A stretch of DNA of 64,000 nucleotides from Cellulomonas_A sp047229345 (GCF_047229345.1 NZ_JBFTER010000015.1:1-64000); one strand, 5' to 3'; counted from the first letter of the stretch, positions 40,437-50,196 are shown. The notes: generated by a model from the sequence alone, not told the origin. Numbers and translations: made by a program.

Positions 40437-42062
40437 TCAGAACCCGCCGCCGAAGTCCTCGCCGCCACCGCCGGCGGGCGCAGCGGCCTTCTCCGGCTTG
40501 TCGGCCACGACGGCCTCGGTGGTGAGGAACAGCGCCGCGATCGACGCCGCGTTCTGCAGCGCGGAGCGCGTGACCTTGACCGGGTCGTTGACGCCCGCGA
40601 GGAGCAGGTCCTCGTAGGTGTTCGTCGCGGCGTTCAGGCCGTGACCGGTCGGGAGGTTGCGCACCTTCTCGGCGACGACGCCACCCTCGAGGCCCGCGTT
40701 GATCGCGATCTGCTTGAGCGGCGCGTCGAGCGCGATGCGGACGATGTTCGCACCGGTCGCCTCGTCACCCTCGAGCTTGAGGCCCTCGAACGCGAGCTTG
40801 CCGGCCTGGATGAGCGCGACGCCACCACCGGCGACGATGCCCTCCTCGACGGCGGCCTTCGCGTTGCGGACGGCGTCCTCGATGCGGTGCTTGCGCTCCT
40901 TGAGCTCGACCTCGGTCGCCGCGCCGGCCTTGATGACGGCCACGCCGCCGGCCAGCTTCGCGAGGCGCTCCTGGAGCTTCTCGCGGTCGTAGTCCGAGTC
41001 CGAGTTCTCGATCTCGGCGCGGATCTGGGCCACGCGGCCCGCGATCTGCGACGCGTCGCCCGCACCCTCGACGATCGTGGTCTCGTCCTTCGTCACGACG
41101 ATCTTGCGCGCCGTGCCGAGGACCTCGAGGCCCACCGTGTCGAGCTTGAGGCCGACGGTCTCCGAGACGACCTGACCGCCCGTGAGGATGGCCATGTCCT
41201 GCAGCATCGCCTTGCGGCGGTCGCCGAAGCCGGGCGCCTTGACGGCGATCGACTTGAACGTGCCGCGGATCTTGTTGACGACGAGCGTGGCCAGGGCCTC
41301 GCCCTCGACGTCCTCGGCGACGATGAACAGCGGCTTGCCGGACTGGATGACCTTCTCCAGCAGCGGCAGCAGGTCCTTGACGTTCGAGATCTTCGACTCG
41401 ACGAGCAGCACGTAGGCGTCCTCGAGGACCGCCTCCTGGCGCTCGGGGTCCGTGACCATGTACGCCGACAGGTAGCCCTTGTCGAAGCGCATGCCCTCGG
41501 TCAGCTCGAGCTCGAGGCCCAGCGCGCTGGACTCCTCGACCGTGATGACGCCTTCCTTGCCGACCTTGTCGAGCGCCTCGGCGATGAGCTCGCCGATCGC
41601 CGTGTCGCCGGCCGAGATCGAGGCGGTCGCGGCGATCTGCTCCTTCGTCTCGACCTCCTTGGCCTGCGAGAGGAGCTGGGCCGTGACGGCCTCGACGGCG
41701 GCCTCGATGCCCTTCTTCAGGGCGATCGGGTTGGCGCCGGCGGCGACGTTGCGCAGACCCTCGCGCACGAGCGCCTGGGCGAGCACGGTGGCGGTCGTGG
41801 TGCCGTCACCCGCGACGTCGTCGGTCTTCTTGGCGACCTCCTTGACGAGCTCGGCACCGATCTTCTCGAACGGGTCCTCGAGCTCGATCTCCTTGGCGAT
41901 GGAGACGCCGTCGTTCGTGATCGTGGGGGCACCCCACTTCTTGTCGAGGACGACGTTGCGGCCCTTCGGGCCGAGCGTGACCTTGACGGTGTCGGCGAGG
42001 ACGTTGAGTCCGCGCTCGATACCGCGACGGGCCTCCTCGTTGAAGGCAATGATCTTGGCCAT
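40437..42062 (-). CDS. groEL: 60-kDa chaperonin GroEL
   Basis: A 541-residue chaperonin that folds proteins in the cytoplasm. The N-terminus is MAKIIAFNEEARRGIERGLN; the ATP site includes GDGTTTATVLAQALV; the apical domain and GVAVIKAGAATEVELKE are intact. The C-terminus is GGGGEDFGGGF, not a His-rich tail, which in actinobacteria marks the GroEL2-type (housekeeping) copy. ATG 42062 has AAGGA upstream. No groES is adjacent, consistent with an isolated second groEL locus. Two CIRCE elements upstream indicate HrcA heat-shock repression. Confidence 0.97.
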   Translation of the reverse strand: MAKIIAFNEEARRGIERGLNVLADTVKVTLGPKGRNVVLDKKWGAPTITNDGVSIAKEIELEDPFEKIGAELVKEVAKKTDDVAGDGTTTATVLAQALVREGLRNVAAGANPIALKKGIEAAVEAVTAQLLSQAKEVETKEQIAATASISAGDTAIGELIAEALDKVGKEGVITVEESSALGLELELTEGMRFDKGYLSAYMVTDPERQEAVLEDAYVLLVESKISNVKDLLPLLEKVIQSGKPLFIVAEDVEGEALATLVVNKIRGTFKSIAVKAPGFGDRRKAMLQDMAILTGGQVVSETVGLKLDTVGLEVLGTARKIVVTKDETTIVEGAGDASQIAGRVAQIRAEIENSDSDYDREKLQERLAKLAGGVAVIKAGAATEVELKERKHRIEDAVRNAKAAVEEGIVAGGGVALIQAGKLAFEGLKLEGDEATGANIVRIALDAPLKQIAINAGLEGGVVAEKVRNLPTGHGLNAATNTYEDLLLAGVNDPVKVTRSALQNAASIAALFLTTEAVVADKPEKAAAPAGGGGEDFGGGF

Positions 42063-42177
42063 GGGGCGGTGATCCTTCACTGTGCTCGTGGGTGGCCGCT
42101 CGGTGCCCGCGACGGACGGACCACCTCCCGCGGTCATGTCCCGCGCGTGGTGGACCTCACCGGTCGGCCGGTTGATC

Positions 42178-42204
42178 CTGTCACTCTCCACCGGAGAGTG
42201 CTAA
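42178..42204 (-). promoter_or_regulatory. CIRCE element 2 (groEL-proximal)
   Basis: On the groEL strand TTAGCACTC, 9 bases, then GAGTGACAG. The left arm is a perfect match to the CIRCE consensus TTAGCACTC-N9-GAGTGCTAA; the right arm matches at 6 of 9. Expected binding site of HrcA. Confidence 0.8.
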
Positions 42205-42212
42205 GTCAATGG

Positions 42213-42239
42213 TTAGCACTCGACCCCCGAGAGTGCAAG
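42213..42239 (-). promoter_or_regulatory. CIRCE element 1 (distal)
   Basis: On the groEL strand CTTGCACTC, 9 bases, GAGTGCTAA. The right arm is perfect and the left arm matches 7 of 9. With element 2 it forms a tandem, 35 bases centre to centre. The two perfect arms face each other 8 bases apart and make a second, inside-out palindrome. Confidence 0.85.
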
Positions 42240-42265
42240 ACGCGGTCCGCCCGCACGACGCCGCC

Positions 42266-42901
42266 TCAGGGCGTGTAGTCCGCCTCCAGGACGACCGCGA
42301 TGCCGTCCGCCGCCTCGGTCGCGGACGGCAGCACCTTCGTGATCCCGAGCGCCTGGGCGACGGCGTCGGCCGTCGGGCGCTGCGCCTCGACGGCGTAGAA
42401 GACGGTGGTGCCGTCGACGCCGGCGCCGGTGTGGTTGCCGGTGTCGACGTTGGTGAACCCGGCGGACGTGAGCGTCTCCGCGGTCTCGCCCGCGAGGCCC
42501 GCGACCTTGGCCGCGTTGAACACCGTGACCGCAGCCCCGAGGTCCGGGGCGGGGGCGACCGGCTCGGTCGGCGGCGGCTCGACGGCGGCGTCGCCCTCGG
42601 CCGGGTCGGTGGCCTCGCCCCCCTCCTCCGCGGCGGCGTCGCCCTCACCCTCGGCCGCGCCGTCACCGGCGTCGTCCCCCGCGGTCGTGCCGCTGCCGAG
42701 GCCGGCGGGCAGCGTGACGTCCGAGTTCGCGAGGTAGAGCAGGACACCCGCACCGAGCCCCGCGAACACGACGAGGACGATCGCGAACGGCAGCAGCGCC
42801 CGCCACCGTGAGCGGGGAGCACGGTGCACGCCGCGGGGGCCGTCGAGGTCCTCCGCAGCGTCGAACTCGTCCTCGGGGTACGGGTAGCTGCCCTTGCTCA
42901 C
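42266..42901 (-). CDS. LytR_C-domain membrane protein
   Basis: A 211-residue single-pass protein. A cytoplasmic N-terminus (YPYPEDEFDAAEDLDGPRG) leads to a transmembrane helix (LLPFAIVLVVFAGLGAGVLL, about 37-58), then an acidic low-complexity stalk and an extracytoplasmic LytR_C domain (VTVFNAAKVAGLAGETAETL; VFYAVEAQRPTADAVAQALG). The domain is found at the end of cell-wall ligases (LCP proteins) and on its own, as here, in actinobacteria; its function is unclear but envelope-related. GTG 42901 lies 7 bases after TAGCCT, so the mRNA is probably leaderless. Confidence 0.87.
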   Translation of the reverse strand: MSKGSYPYPEDEFDAAEDLDGPRGVHRAPRSRWRALLPFAIVLVVFAGLGAGVLLYLANSDVTLPAGLGSGTTAGDDAGDGAAEGEGDAAAEEGGEATDPAEGDAAVEPPPTEPVAPAPDLGAAVTVFNAAKVAGLAGETAETLTSAGFTNVDTGNHTGAGVDGTTVFYAVEAQRPTADAVAQALGITKVLPSATEAADGIAVVLEADYTP

Positions 42902-42908
42902 GGCGGAC

Positions 42909-42914
42909 AGGCTA
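42909..42914 (-). promoter_or_regulatory. -10 box TAGCCT, leaderless promoter
   Basis: On the minus strand TAGCCT is followed by 7 bases and GTG 42901; no ribosome site is visible. Confidence 0.6.
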
Positions 42915-43008
42915 ACGGCTGCGACTGGGCGCGACGGCCGGTTGACCCGCGTGCCGCTCGAAAGGTGCGATCAGCACCCGCTCGGCAGCGCAGGCCCGGA
43001 GGCGTGCG

Positions 43009-43338
43009 TCAGGCGTCGCTGCCGAGACGGCGGGCCGTGCGCGCGCGCTGGCGCGTCGAGCGCATCCGCCGCAGGCGCTTGATGAGCATGGGGTCGTGCG
43101 CGAGGGCGTCCGGGGAGTCGATCAGGCTGTTGAGCACCTGGTAGTACCGCGTCGCCGACATGTCGAACAGCTCGCGGATCGCCTGCTCCTTGGCGCCCGC
43201 GTACTTCCACCACTGGCGCTCGAACGCGAGGACCTGCTGGTCGCGCTCGGAGAGACCGGCAGCGCCGGCGTCGGCCTCGAGGGGGGCCGTCTCGGGGGCG
43301 TCCTGCGTCGAGGAGCCGGTGAGCATGGCGGCGTCCAT
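43009..43338 (-). CDS. DUF3263 domain protein, HTH-like
   Basis: A 109-residue protein. The DUF3263 core is LSERDQQVLAFERQWWKYAG, AKEQAIRELFDMSATRYYQV and LNSLIDSPDALAHDPMLIKR, followed by a strongly basic tail (RLRRMRSTRQRARTARR). The helix pattern resembles sigma region 4-type DNA-binding helices, and the basic tail fits nucleic-acid binding; this is inference. ATG 43338 has GGAGGACGCC upstream. A 20-bp perfect palindrome lies 87 bases upstream at the -35 of its predicted promoter. Confidence 0.88.
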   Translation of the reverse strand: MDAAMLTGSSTQDAPETAPLEADAGAAGLSERDQQVLAFERQWWKYAGAKEQAIRELFDMSATRYYQVLNSLIDSPDALAHDPMLIKRLRRMRSTRQRARTARRLGSDA

Positions 43339-43413
43339 GGCGTCCTCCTGGGGGCTCGGGCTCCGGCGCGGGGAGGGCTCGGGGCGGGCTGGGGGTGCTG
43401 CGCGAACCACGCC

Positions 43414-43419
43414 ATCGTA
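43414..43419 (-). promoter_or_regulatory. -10 box TACGAT of the DUF3263 gene
   Basis: TACGAT on the minus strand with TGTCAT-containing palindrome sequence upstream in the -35 position; the leader would be about 70 bases and ends in a good ribosome site. Confidence 0.5.
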
Positions 43420-43424
43420 GGCGC

Positions 43425-43444
43425 GAATGACACGCGTGTCATTC
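43425..43444. promoter_or_regulatory. 20-bp perfect palindrome, candidate operator
   Basis: GAATGACACGCGTGTCATTC is self-complementary over all 20 bases. It sits between the divergent DUF3263 gene and ung, over the -35 region of the DUF3263 promoter and 73 bases before the ung start. Its form, TGACAC-GC-GTGTCA, is like TetR-family operators. No TetR gene is in the window. Confidence 0.75.
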
Positions 43445-43504
43445 AGCAGGCGGCCGCACGGAGCACCCGGCGCCGGCCTTCACCCGCCCTCGGCGCACGC
43501 TCGG

Positions 43505-43510
43505 TACCCT
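43505..43510 (+). promoter_or_regulatory. -10 box TACCCT of ung, leaderless promoter
   Basis: TACCCT lies 7 bases before GTG 43518, and no ribosome site is seen. Confidence 0.6.
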
Positions 43511-43517
43511 CGCCCCC

Positions 43518-44195
43518 GTGAACCCCGCTCCCCTGGACCAGCTCGTCGCACCGGACTGGGCGCAGGCCCTCGCCCCCGTGGAGCCGCAGCTCCGCGCCGC
43601 CGGCGACTTCCTGCGCGCCGAGGTCGCCGCCGGGCGAGGCTACCTGCCCGACGGGGGCTCGGTGCTGCGCGCGTTCCAGCGCCCGCTCGCGGACGTGCGC
43701 GTGCTCGTCGTCGGGCAGGACCCGTACCCCACGCCCGGTCACGCGATGGGGCTGTCGTTCTCCGTGCAGCCCGACGTGCGGCCCGTGCCGCGCTCGCTCG
43801 CGAACATCTTCGCCGAGCTCGTCGCCGACACCGGCGTCACGCCCCCGACGTCCGGGGACCTCTCTCCGTGGGCGGACCAGGGCGTCATGCTGCTCAACCG
43901 GGTCCTGACCGTCCGCCCGGGCGCGCCCGCGTCGCACCGCGGCAAGGGGTGGGAGGCCGTGACCGACCGGGCCATCGAGGCGCTCGTCGAGCGCGGCGGG
44001 CCGCTCGTCGCGGTGCTGTGGGGGCGCGACGCGCAGTCCTTGCGCGGCGCCCTCGGCAGCGTCCCCCGCGTCGAGAGCGTGCACCCGAGCCCGCTGTCCG
44101 CGCACCGCGGCTTCCTCGGCTCGCGCCCGTTCTCGACCGTCAACGCGCTGCTCGTCGAGCAGGGGGCCGAGCCCGTCGACTGGTCGCTGCCCTGA
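43518..44195 (+). CDS. ung: Uracil-DNA glycosylase, family 1
   Basis: A 225-residue enzyme that removes uracil from DNA in base excision repair. The water-activating loop is GQDPYP (66-71, Asp68), followed by AMGLSFSVQPDVRPVPRSL. The leucine-intercalation loop is HPSPLSAHRGFLGSRPF. It has normal length and is complete. GTG 43518 follows a TANNNT box by 7 bases, consistent with a leaderless mRNA. It is monocistronic and divergent from the DUF3263 gene. Confidence 0.97.
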   Translation: MNPAPLDQLVAPDWAQALAPVEPQLRAAGDFLRAEVAAGRGYLPDGGSVLRAFQRPLADVRVLVVGQDPYPTPGHAMGLSFSVQPDVRPVPRSLANIFAELVADTGVTPPTSGDLSPWADQGVMLLNRVLTVRPGAPASHRGKGWEAVTDRAIEALVERGGPLVAVLWGRDAQSLRGALGSVPRVESVHPSPLSAHRGFLGSRPFSTVNALLVEQGAEPVDWSLP

Positions 44196-44319
44196 GCCCG
44201 GGCGGCGGGCGGGGACGCGGCGCCGGGCACCGGCCGGTCCCGCGCGCGCACCGCGCCACGGGTGGCTCGCCGGGCCCGGGCGTGCGACCCGGCGGCCTGG
44301 ACTCGTGGGGGCGCGACGG

Positions 44320-44325
44320 CACAAT
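44320..44325 (+). promoter_or_regulatory. -10 box CACAAT, leaderless promoter
   Basis: CACAAT lies 6 bases before GTG 44332, which has no clear ribosome site. Confidence 0.5.
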
Positions 44326-44331
44326 GGGACG

Positions 44332-45189
44332 GTGAGCACCCCCGCGCAGAGCCCCTCACCCGACTCCCCCACCACCGCGGCGCCGGTCACGTGGCGGAGC
44401 TACGTCGCGATCGGCGACTCGTTCACGGAGGGTCTGTGGGACCAGCCCGCACCCGACGGCGAGTGCCGCGGCTGGGCGGACGTGCTCGCGCTGCACCTCT
44501 CGACCCGGCGCACCGCCGCGGGCGACGACCCGCTCGTGTACGCGAACCTCGCGATCCGTGGCCGCCTGCTGCGCTCGATCCTCGCCGAGCAGCTGCCCGA
44601 GGCGCTCGCGATGCAGCCGGACCTCGTGAGCCTCGTCGGCGGCGGCAACGACATCCTGCGGCCGCAGGCCGACGTCGACGCGCTGGCCGGCTCGCTCGAG
44701 GACGCCGTGGTGAAGGTCCGGGCCACCGGCGCCGACGTGCTGCTCGCGACCGGCGTCGACTCGACCGACAGCCCGATCGTGCGCCGCACCCGCGGGCGCG
44801 TCGGGATCTACAACGCGCACGTGTGGTCGATCGCGCGGCGCCACGGCGGGCACGTGGTCGACCTCTGGGGCATGCGGTCGCTGCGGGACTGGCGCATGTG
44901 GGCGCCCGACCGGATCCACCTCACCGAGGACGGCCACGCCCGGGTCGCGCAGGCCGCGCTCGTCGCGCTCGGGCTCGCCCCCGACGACGCCGCGTGGGAC
45001 GACCCGCTGACGCCGCTGCCGACGCCGCCGCGCCTGCAGAAGGCCCGCGAGGACGCGCAGTGGCTGCGCGAGCACGTCTACCCGTGGGCGACGCGGCGGC
45101 TGCGCGGACGGTCGTCGGGCGACATGCGCGTCGCGAAGCGCCCGCACCTCGAGCCCGTCGAGGTGGGCGGCGGGCAGCAGGGCGAGTAA
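44332..45189 (+). CDS. SGNH/GDSL-family hydrolase
   Basis: A 285-residue SGNH esterase-fold protein. Block I is AIGDSFTEGLWD (nucleophile Ser), block II is around ANLAIRGRLL, block III is VGGGNDILRP and block V is DRIHLTEDGHAR with the Asp-x-x-His pair. No signal peptide is present, so it should act in the cytoplasm. The C-terminal 60 residues are basic and probably extended. Substrates of such proteins range from lipids to acetylated sugars and none can be chosen here. GTG 44332 follows CACAAT by 6 bases. Confidence 0.9.
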   Translation: MSTPAQSPSPDSPTTAAPVTWRSYVAIGDSFTEGLWDQPAPDGECRGWADVLALHLSTRRTAAGDDPLVYANLAIRGRLLRSILAEQLPEALAMQPDLVSLVGGGNDILRPQADVDALAGSLEDAVVKVRATGADVLLATGVDSTDSPIVRRTRGRVGIYNAHVWSIARRHGGHVVDLWGMRSLRDWRMWAPDRIHLTEDGHARVAQAALVALGLAPDDAAWDDPLTPLPTPPRLQKAREDAQWLREHVYPWATRRLRGRSSGDMRVAKRPHLEPVEVGGGQQGE

Positions 45190-45357
45190 CGCCGCGCGGC
45201 AGCACGCGGCGGGGCTCGAAGCTCGCCGCCCCGCCTCGTGAGCCCGCTCGGGTGAACCGCGCACGGACCGCCCACGCCCGGGGCCCGGCGCTGTCACCAT
45301 GTCGAGCCGGACGGCCGTCATCCCGAGCCGGGCCGCCGCGTCGACGAGGAGGAGACC

Positions 45358-45759
45358 GTGGGCTACTTCGGCGTGCACCTGCACACCGACGGCGCGTGGC
45401 GCGACGACGCCGCGCCGCTCGCGCCGTTCCTGCGCGTCGAGATCCACGACTCGGACCTCGCGATCGTGTCGTTCTGGAGCACCGGCGCCGCGGGCCTGTT
45501 CTACCTCGGCTACCAGCCGCGCGACTACTTCGACGACCCCGTCGCGAGCCGGGCGGTCGACAACGACACCGAGACGGCGGCGTTCGTCGTGTGGGCGCGC
45601 GACGTGCTCGGCGTGACGCTCGACGCCGGAGCGGTCCGGCCCCTGCTCGCGGACGCGGGCACCGACGGGGAGCCCGTCGACGTGTTCGTCGAGGCGACGC
45701 TCGCGCGCCTGCTCCAGCAGCTGCGCCTGCCGCTGCCGTCGGAGCTCGCGGACGACTGA
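45358..45759 (+). CDS. Unrecognised 133-residue protein
   Basis: I do not recognise a family. The product begins GYFGVHLHTDGAWRDDAAPL and has the segment IVSFWSTGAAGLFYLGYQPR; it is acidic (pI clearly low from its Asp/Glu content), soluble and without signal peptide or cysteines. Codon use matches its neighbours. GTG 45358 is well supported by GAGGAGGAGACC just upstream. It lies between the SGNH hydrolase and the convergent cupin gene and is probably monocistronic. Confidence 0.75.
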   Translation: MGYFGVHLHTDGAWRDDAAPLAPFLRVEIHDSDLAIVSFWSTGAAGLFYLGYQPRDYFDDPVASRAVDNDTETAAFVVWARDVLGVTLDAGAVRPLLADAGTDGEPVDVFVEATLARLLQQLRLPLPSELADD

Positions 45760-45805
45760 GACGGCACGAGCGCGACCGCGCCGGCACCCGGACCGCGCGG
45801 CGAGC

Positions 45806-46309
45806 TCACGAGCAGCGCGGCGCCGGCTGGTCGATGCGCCCGACGGTGCTCGCCGTCGGGTAGATCCGCGTGATCGACAGCACCGCGTCGACCTCGCCCG
45901 CGTTGCTCACGTGGTGCAGCCCGGTCTCGGTGAACGACTGGCCCTCGCCGAAGACCTCGCCGGCGCCGCACCCGGTGCGCCGCTCGACGACGCCCTCCTT
46001 GACCACGGCCACCACGATCCCGGGGTGCGAGTGCCACCCGGAGTACGAGCCGACGGGATACGTGAGCTCGAACGTCGTGACGGTCGTCTCGGTCTTCGTC
46101 TTCAGCTCGACACCGTCCTGCGACACCTTGCCGGGCCCGTTCTCGGAGCCGACGAGCACGCCGCTCACCAGGTTCGCGGAGCTCGGCGCGGACGGGCTGG
46201 GCGCGGGCGGCGTCGCGACGGCCGTCGAGCCGGCCGAGGCGAGGTAGGCGCCGGTCGCCAGCACGGCGAGGGCGAGCGGGACGCCGAGCGTCAGGCGGGT
46301 TCTCTTCAT
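45806..46309 (-). CDS. Exported cupin-domain protein
   Basis: A 167-residue protein. MKRTRLTLGVPLALAVLATG and following residues form a signal peptide. The cupin barrel has the metal motif GWHSHPGIVVAVVKEGVVER and the second motif EGQSFTETGLHHVSN. Single-domain cupins of this kind bind a metal and may be dioxygenase-like or sugar-binding; the function is not predictable. ATG 46309 has GGGGGAGGC upstream. A TGCACGATCGTGCA palindrome lies 74 bases upstream. Confidence 0.87.
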   Translation of the reverse strand: MKRTRLTLGVPLALAVLATGAYLASAGSTAVATPPAPSPSAPSSANLVSGVLVGSENGPGKVSQDGVELKTKTETTVTTFELTYPVGSYSGWHSHPGIVVAVVKEGVVERRTGCGAGEVFGEGQSFTETGLHHVSNAGEVDAVLSITRIYPTASTVGRIDQPAPRCS

Positions 46310-46382
46310 GACAGCCTCCCCCAGGGTCAGGCTGCCATCGTCGCGCGCACCGCCCGCGGCGGATCGGCCGGGGCCACGGGGC

Positions 46383-46396
46383 TGCACGATCGTGCA
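46383..46396. promoter_or_regulatory. 14-bp palindrome upstream of the cupin gene
   Basis: TGCACGATCGTGCA is perfectly self-complementary and is followed by a further GTGCAC half-site. It sits between tRNA-Thr and the cupin gene, upstream of the latter, and could be an operator. Confidence 0.5.
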
Positions 46397-46433
46397 CGGG
46401 GTGCACGGCGGGGACGGGCACCGCGGCGCTGGG

Positions 46434-46507
46434 AGCCCCCTATCGGATTCGAACCGATGACCCCCTGTTTACAAGACAGGTGCTCTGGCCAGCTGAGCTA
46501 AGGAGGC
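46434..46507 (-). tRNA. tRNA-Thr (anticodon UGU)
   Basis: A 74-base cloverleaf on the minus strand. The acceptor stem GCCTCCT pairs with AGGGGGC; the D arm is AGCTCAGCTGGCCAGAGC; the anticodon stem CCTGT/ACAGG encloses loop CTTGTAA with anticodon TGT (plus-strand ACA at 46471-46473); the T arm is ATCGGTTCGAATCCGAT. CCA is not encoded. It reads ACA threonine codons, which are rare in this genome. Confidence 0.97.
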
Positions 46508-46548
46508 GCGGCGCCGGGGTCTCCCCCAGCGCCGCGCCCAGCCTAGCG

Positions 46549-47412
46549 TCAGCCCTTCGCGGCGGTCACCGCCTGCGTGAGGGCACCCGGCTGCTGCCAG
46601 TCCTCCTCCCACCGCTCGCCGTCGATCACGATGGCGGGGGTGGTGAACTCGCCGCTGCCGCCGGCCGACGCGAGCGTCGTGCCGGCGTTGTCGGTCAGGC
46701 TCGCGACGTACGGGGCGAACACGCGCCACTCCTCGTCGCCGTCGGCCGCGGTGAACCGCGAGACGACCTCCGCGGGCACGCCCGCGTCACGGCCGATCTG
46801 GGCGATCTCCTCGTCGGAGAGGCCCTCGCTGTTCTCGGCCGGCTGGTTGGCGAAGAGCTCCGCCGTGAAGTCGAGGAACTGCTCGGGCGCCTCGTCGGCG
46901 ACGACCGCCGCCGCGACCGCCGCACGCGTCGAGTACTCGGTGCCCTGAGAGAGGCGGTCGAGGATCGACGTCGGGTGGTAGACGACGGTCACGTCGCCGG
47001 ACGCCCGCAGCGCGGCGAGCTCGGGCTCGTTGGACTCCTCGAACTGGGCGCAGTACGGGCACATGAAGTCGAGGTACACGTCGACGACGATCGCGTCGTC
47101 GGCGGGCTCCTCGCCCGCGACGCCCTCGGCGCCGACGGGGATGCCGCCCGACTCGAGCGCGGTCGTCGGGGCCTCGACCTCGGTGATCGCCACCGGGTCG
47201 CCCGTGTAGGCGGCGCCGGCGGCGACCTCCTTGCCCTGGCTGAGGATGAGCGTCACGACGACGGCGAGCACCGCGACCGCGGCGACGAGGCCGCTGATCG
47301 CGACGATCCGGTTGCGCTTCTCGCGCTTCTTCTGCTCCGCCTGCAGCTGGAGCGCCTTCTGGCGTGCCTCGTCGCGGCGCTCGGCCTTCGACTGGCGGGG
47401 TTCGTTGGGCAT
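46549..47412 (-). CDS. DsbA-like membrane-anchored thiol oxidoreductase
   Basis: A 287-residue protein. A charged N-terminus (about 1-35) precedes one transmembrane helix (RIVAISGLVAAVAVLAVVVT), placing the rest outside. The thioredoxin-fold domain has the active site DFMCPYCAQFE (Cys118, Cys121) and the cis-Pro region EFTTPAIVIDG. Such DsbA/COG1651 proteins make or isomerise disulphides in exported proteins of actinobacteria. The gene upstream (38 bases away) encodes a membrane protein with just two cysteines in its predicted outside loop, a possible partner. ATG 47412 has AGCAGGA upstream. Confidence 0.92.
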   Translation of the reverse strand: MPNEPRQSKAERRDEARQKALQLQAEQKKREKRNRIVAISGLVAAVAVLAVVVTLILSQGKEVAAGAAYTGDPVAITEVEAPTTALESGGIPVGAEGVAGEEPADDAIVVDVYLDFMCPYCAQFEESNEPELAALRASGDVTVVYHPTSILDRLSQGTEYSTRAAVAAAVVADEAPEQFLDFTAELFANQPAENSEGLSDEEIAQIGRDAGVPAEVVSRFTAADGDEEWRVFAPYVASLTDNAGTTLASAGGSGEFTTPAIVIDGERWEEDWQQPGALTQAVTAAKG

Positions 47413-47450
47413 GGTCCTGCTCTCGTGGTCCGGGGTGGTGGGTGGGCTGC

Positions 47451-48032
47451 TCACGCGGGCGCGAGCGGCGGACCCCGGTGCGGGTGCAGCCGCAGACCTC
47501 GGCTCCCCGGCGGACGGACGTCGGGGCCGCCGACGACGACGAGGCGCCGCAGCGGGGTCGACGCGCCGTGCGGACGGGCCGGCAGCCGCACGAGGACCAC
47601 GCGGAGCAGGGCCCCGGCGGACGACGCGGCGCGCACCACGAGCGCGGTCAGCCCCGCACCGAACGCCGCGACGACGACGTGCGCGACGAGCACCGGGGCG
47701 GCGACGCTGAGCACGAGGATCGCGCCGTGCGTCGCGGCGTCGCTCACGGCGAGGGTGCCCTCGGGGCAGTCGTTCGCGCTGCTGAGGAGCGCGAGGCGCA
47801 CACCGAGCTGGCCGAGCGCCCCGTCGGCGCTCACGCACGGGTGCAGCAGCAGGCGGCCCTGGAGGACCAGGACGCCGAGCGCGACCGCGAGCAGGCCGAC
47901 GCCCGCGAGCAGGAGGGCGAGGGACCGGTCGAGCGACGACCGACCGGCGTGGCCGGCGGCGGGCGTGCGGCCACGCGGCGACCACGGGCGGCGCCGCGCG
48001 GGCACCGCCGCACGCGCGCGTGGGCCGGTCAT
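47451..48032 (-). CDS. Small membrane protein with two external cysteines
   Basis: A 193-residue protein of no family I recognise. A basic N-terminus (inside) is followed by a helix (about 37-59), a loop, a long hydrophobic stretch (about 104-138), and a basic Pro/Arg-rich tail inside. The only cysteines, Cys66 and Cys89, lie in the loop predicted to face outside. Position directly upstream of a DsbA-like gene suggests the pair is a substrate or redox partner (inference). ATG 48032 follows TACCCT by 6 bases, so the mRNA is probably leaderless. Confidence 0.72.
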   Translation of the reverse strand: MTGPRARAAVPARRRPWSPRGRTPAAGHAGRSSLDRSLALLLAGVGLLAVALGVLVLQGRLLLHPCVSADGALGQLGVRLALLSSANDCPEGTLAVSDAATHGAILVLSVAAPVLVAHVVVAAFGAGLTALVVRAASSAGALLRVVLVRLPARPHGASTPLRRLVVVGGPDVRPPGSRGLRLHPHRGPPLAPA

Positions 48033-48038
48033 GGGGTC

Positions 48039-48044
48039 AGGGTA
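48039..48044 (-). promoter_or_regulatory. -10 box TACCCT, leaderless promoter
   Basis: On the minus strand TACCCT, 6 bases, then ATG 48032. It probably drives both the small membrane protein and the DsbA-like gene. Confidence 0.6.
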
Positions 48045-48102
48045 CGGGTCGGGGCTGTGCGTCGCGGGCGGTCCGGCGAGCGGCGCCCCGCGGGCGCTCC
48101 GG

Positions 48103-50190
<2,088 letters not shown>

Positions 50191-50196
50191 GCCCGG

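Noticed and set aside
42196..42221. GAGTGCTAA-N8-TTAGCACTC as a single reversed CIRCE
   Set aside because: The arms are in the wrong order for CIRCE. Reading outward from each arm gives two properly oriented elements with N9 spacing.
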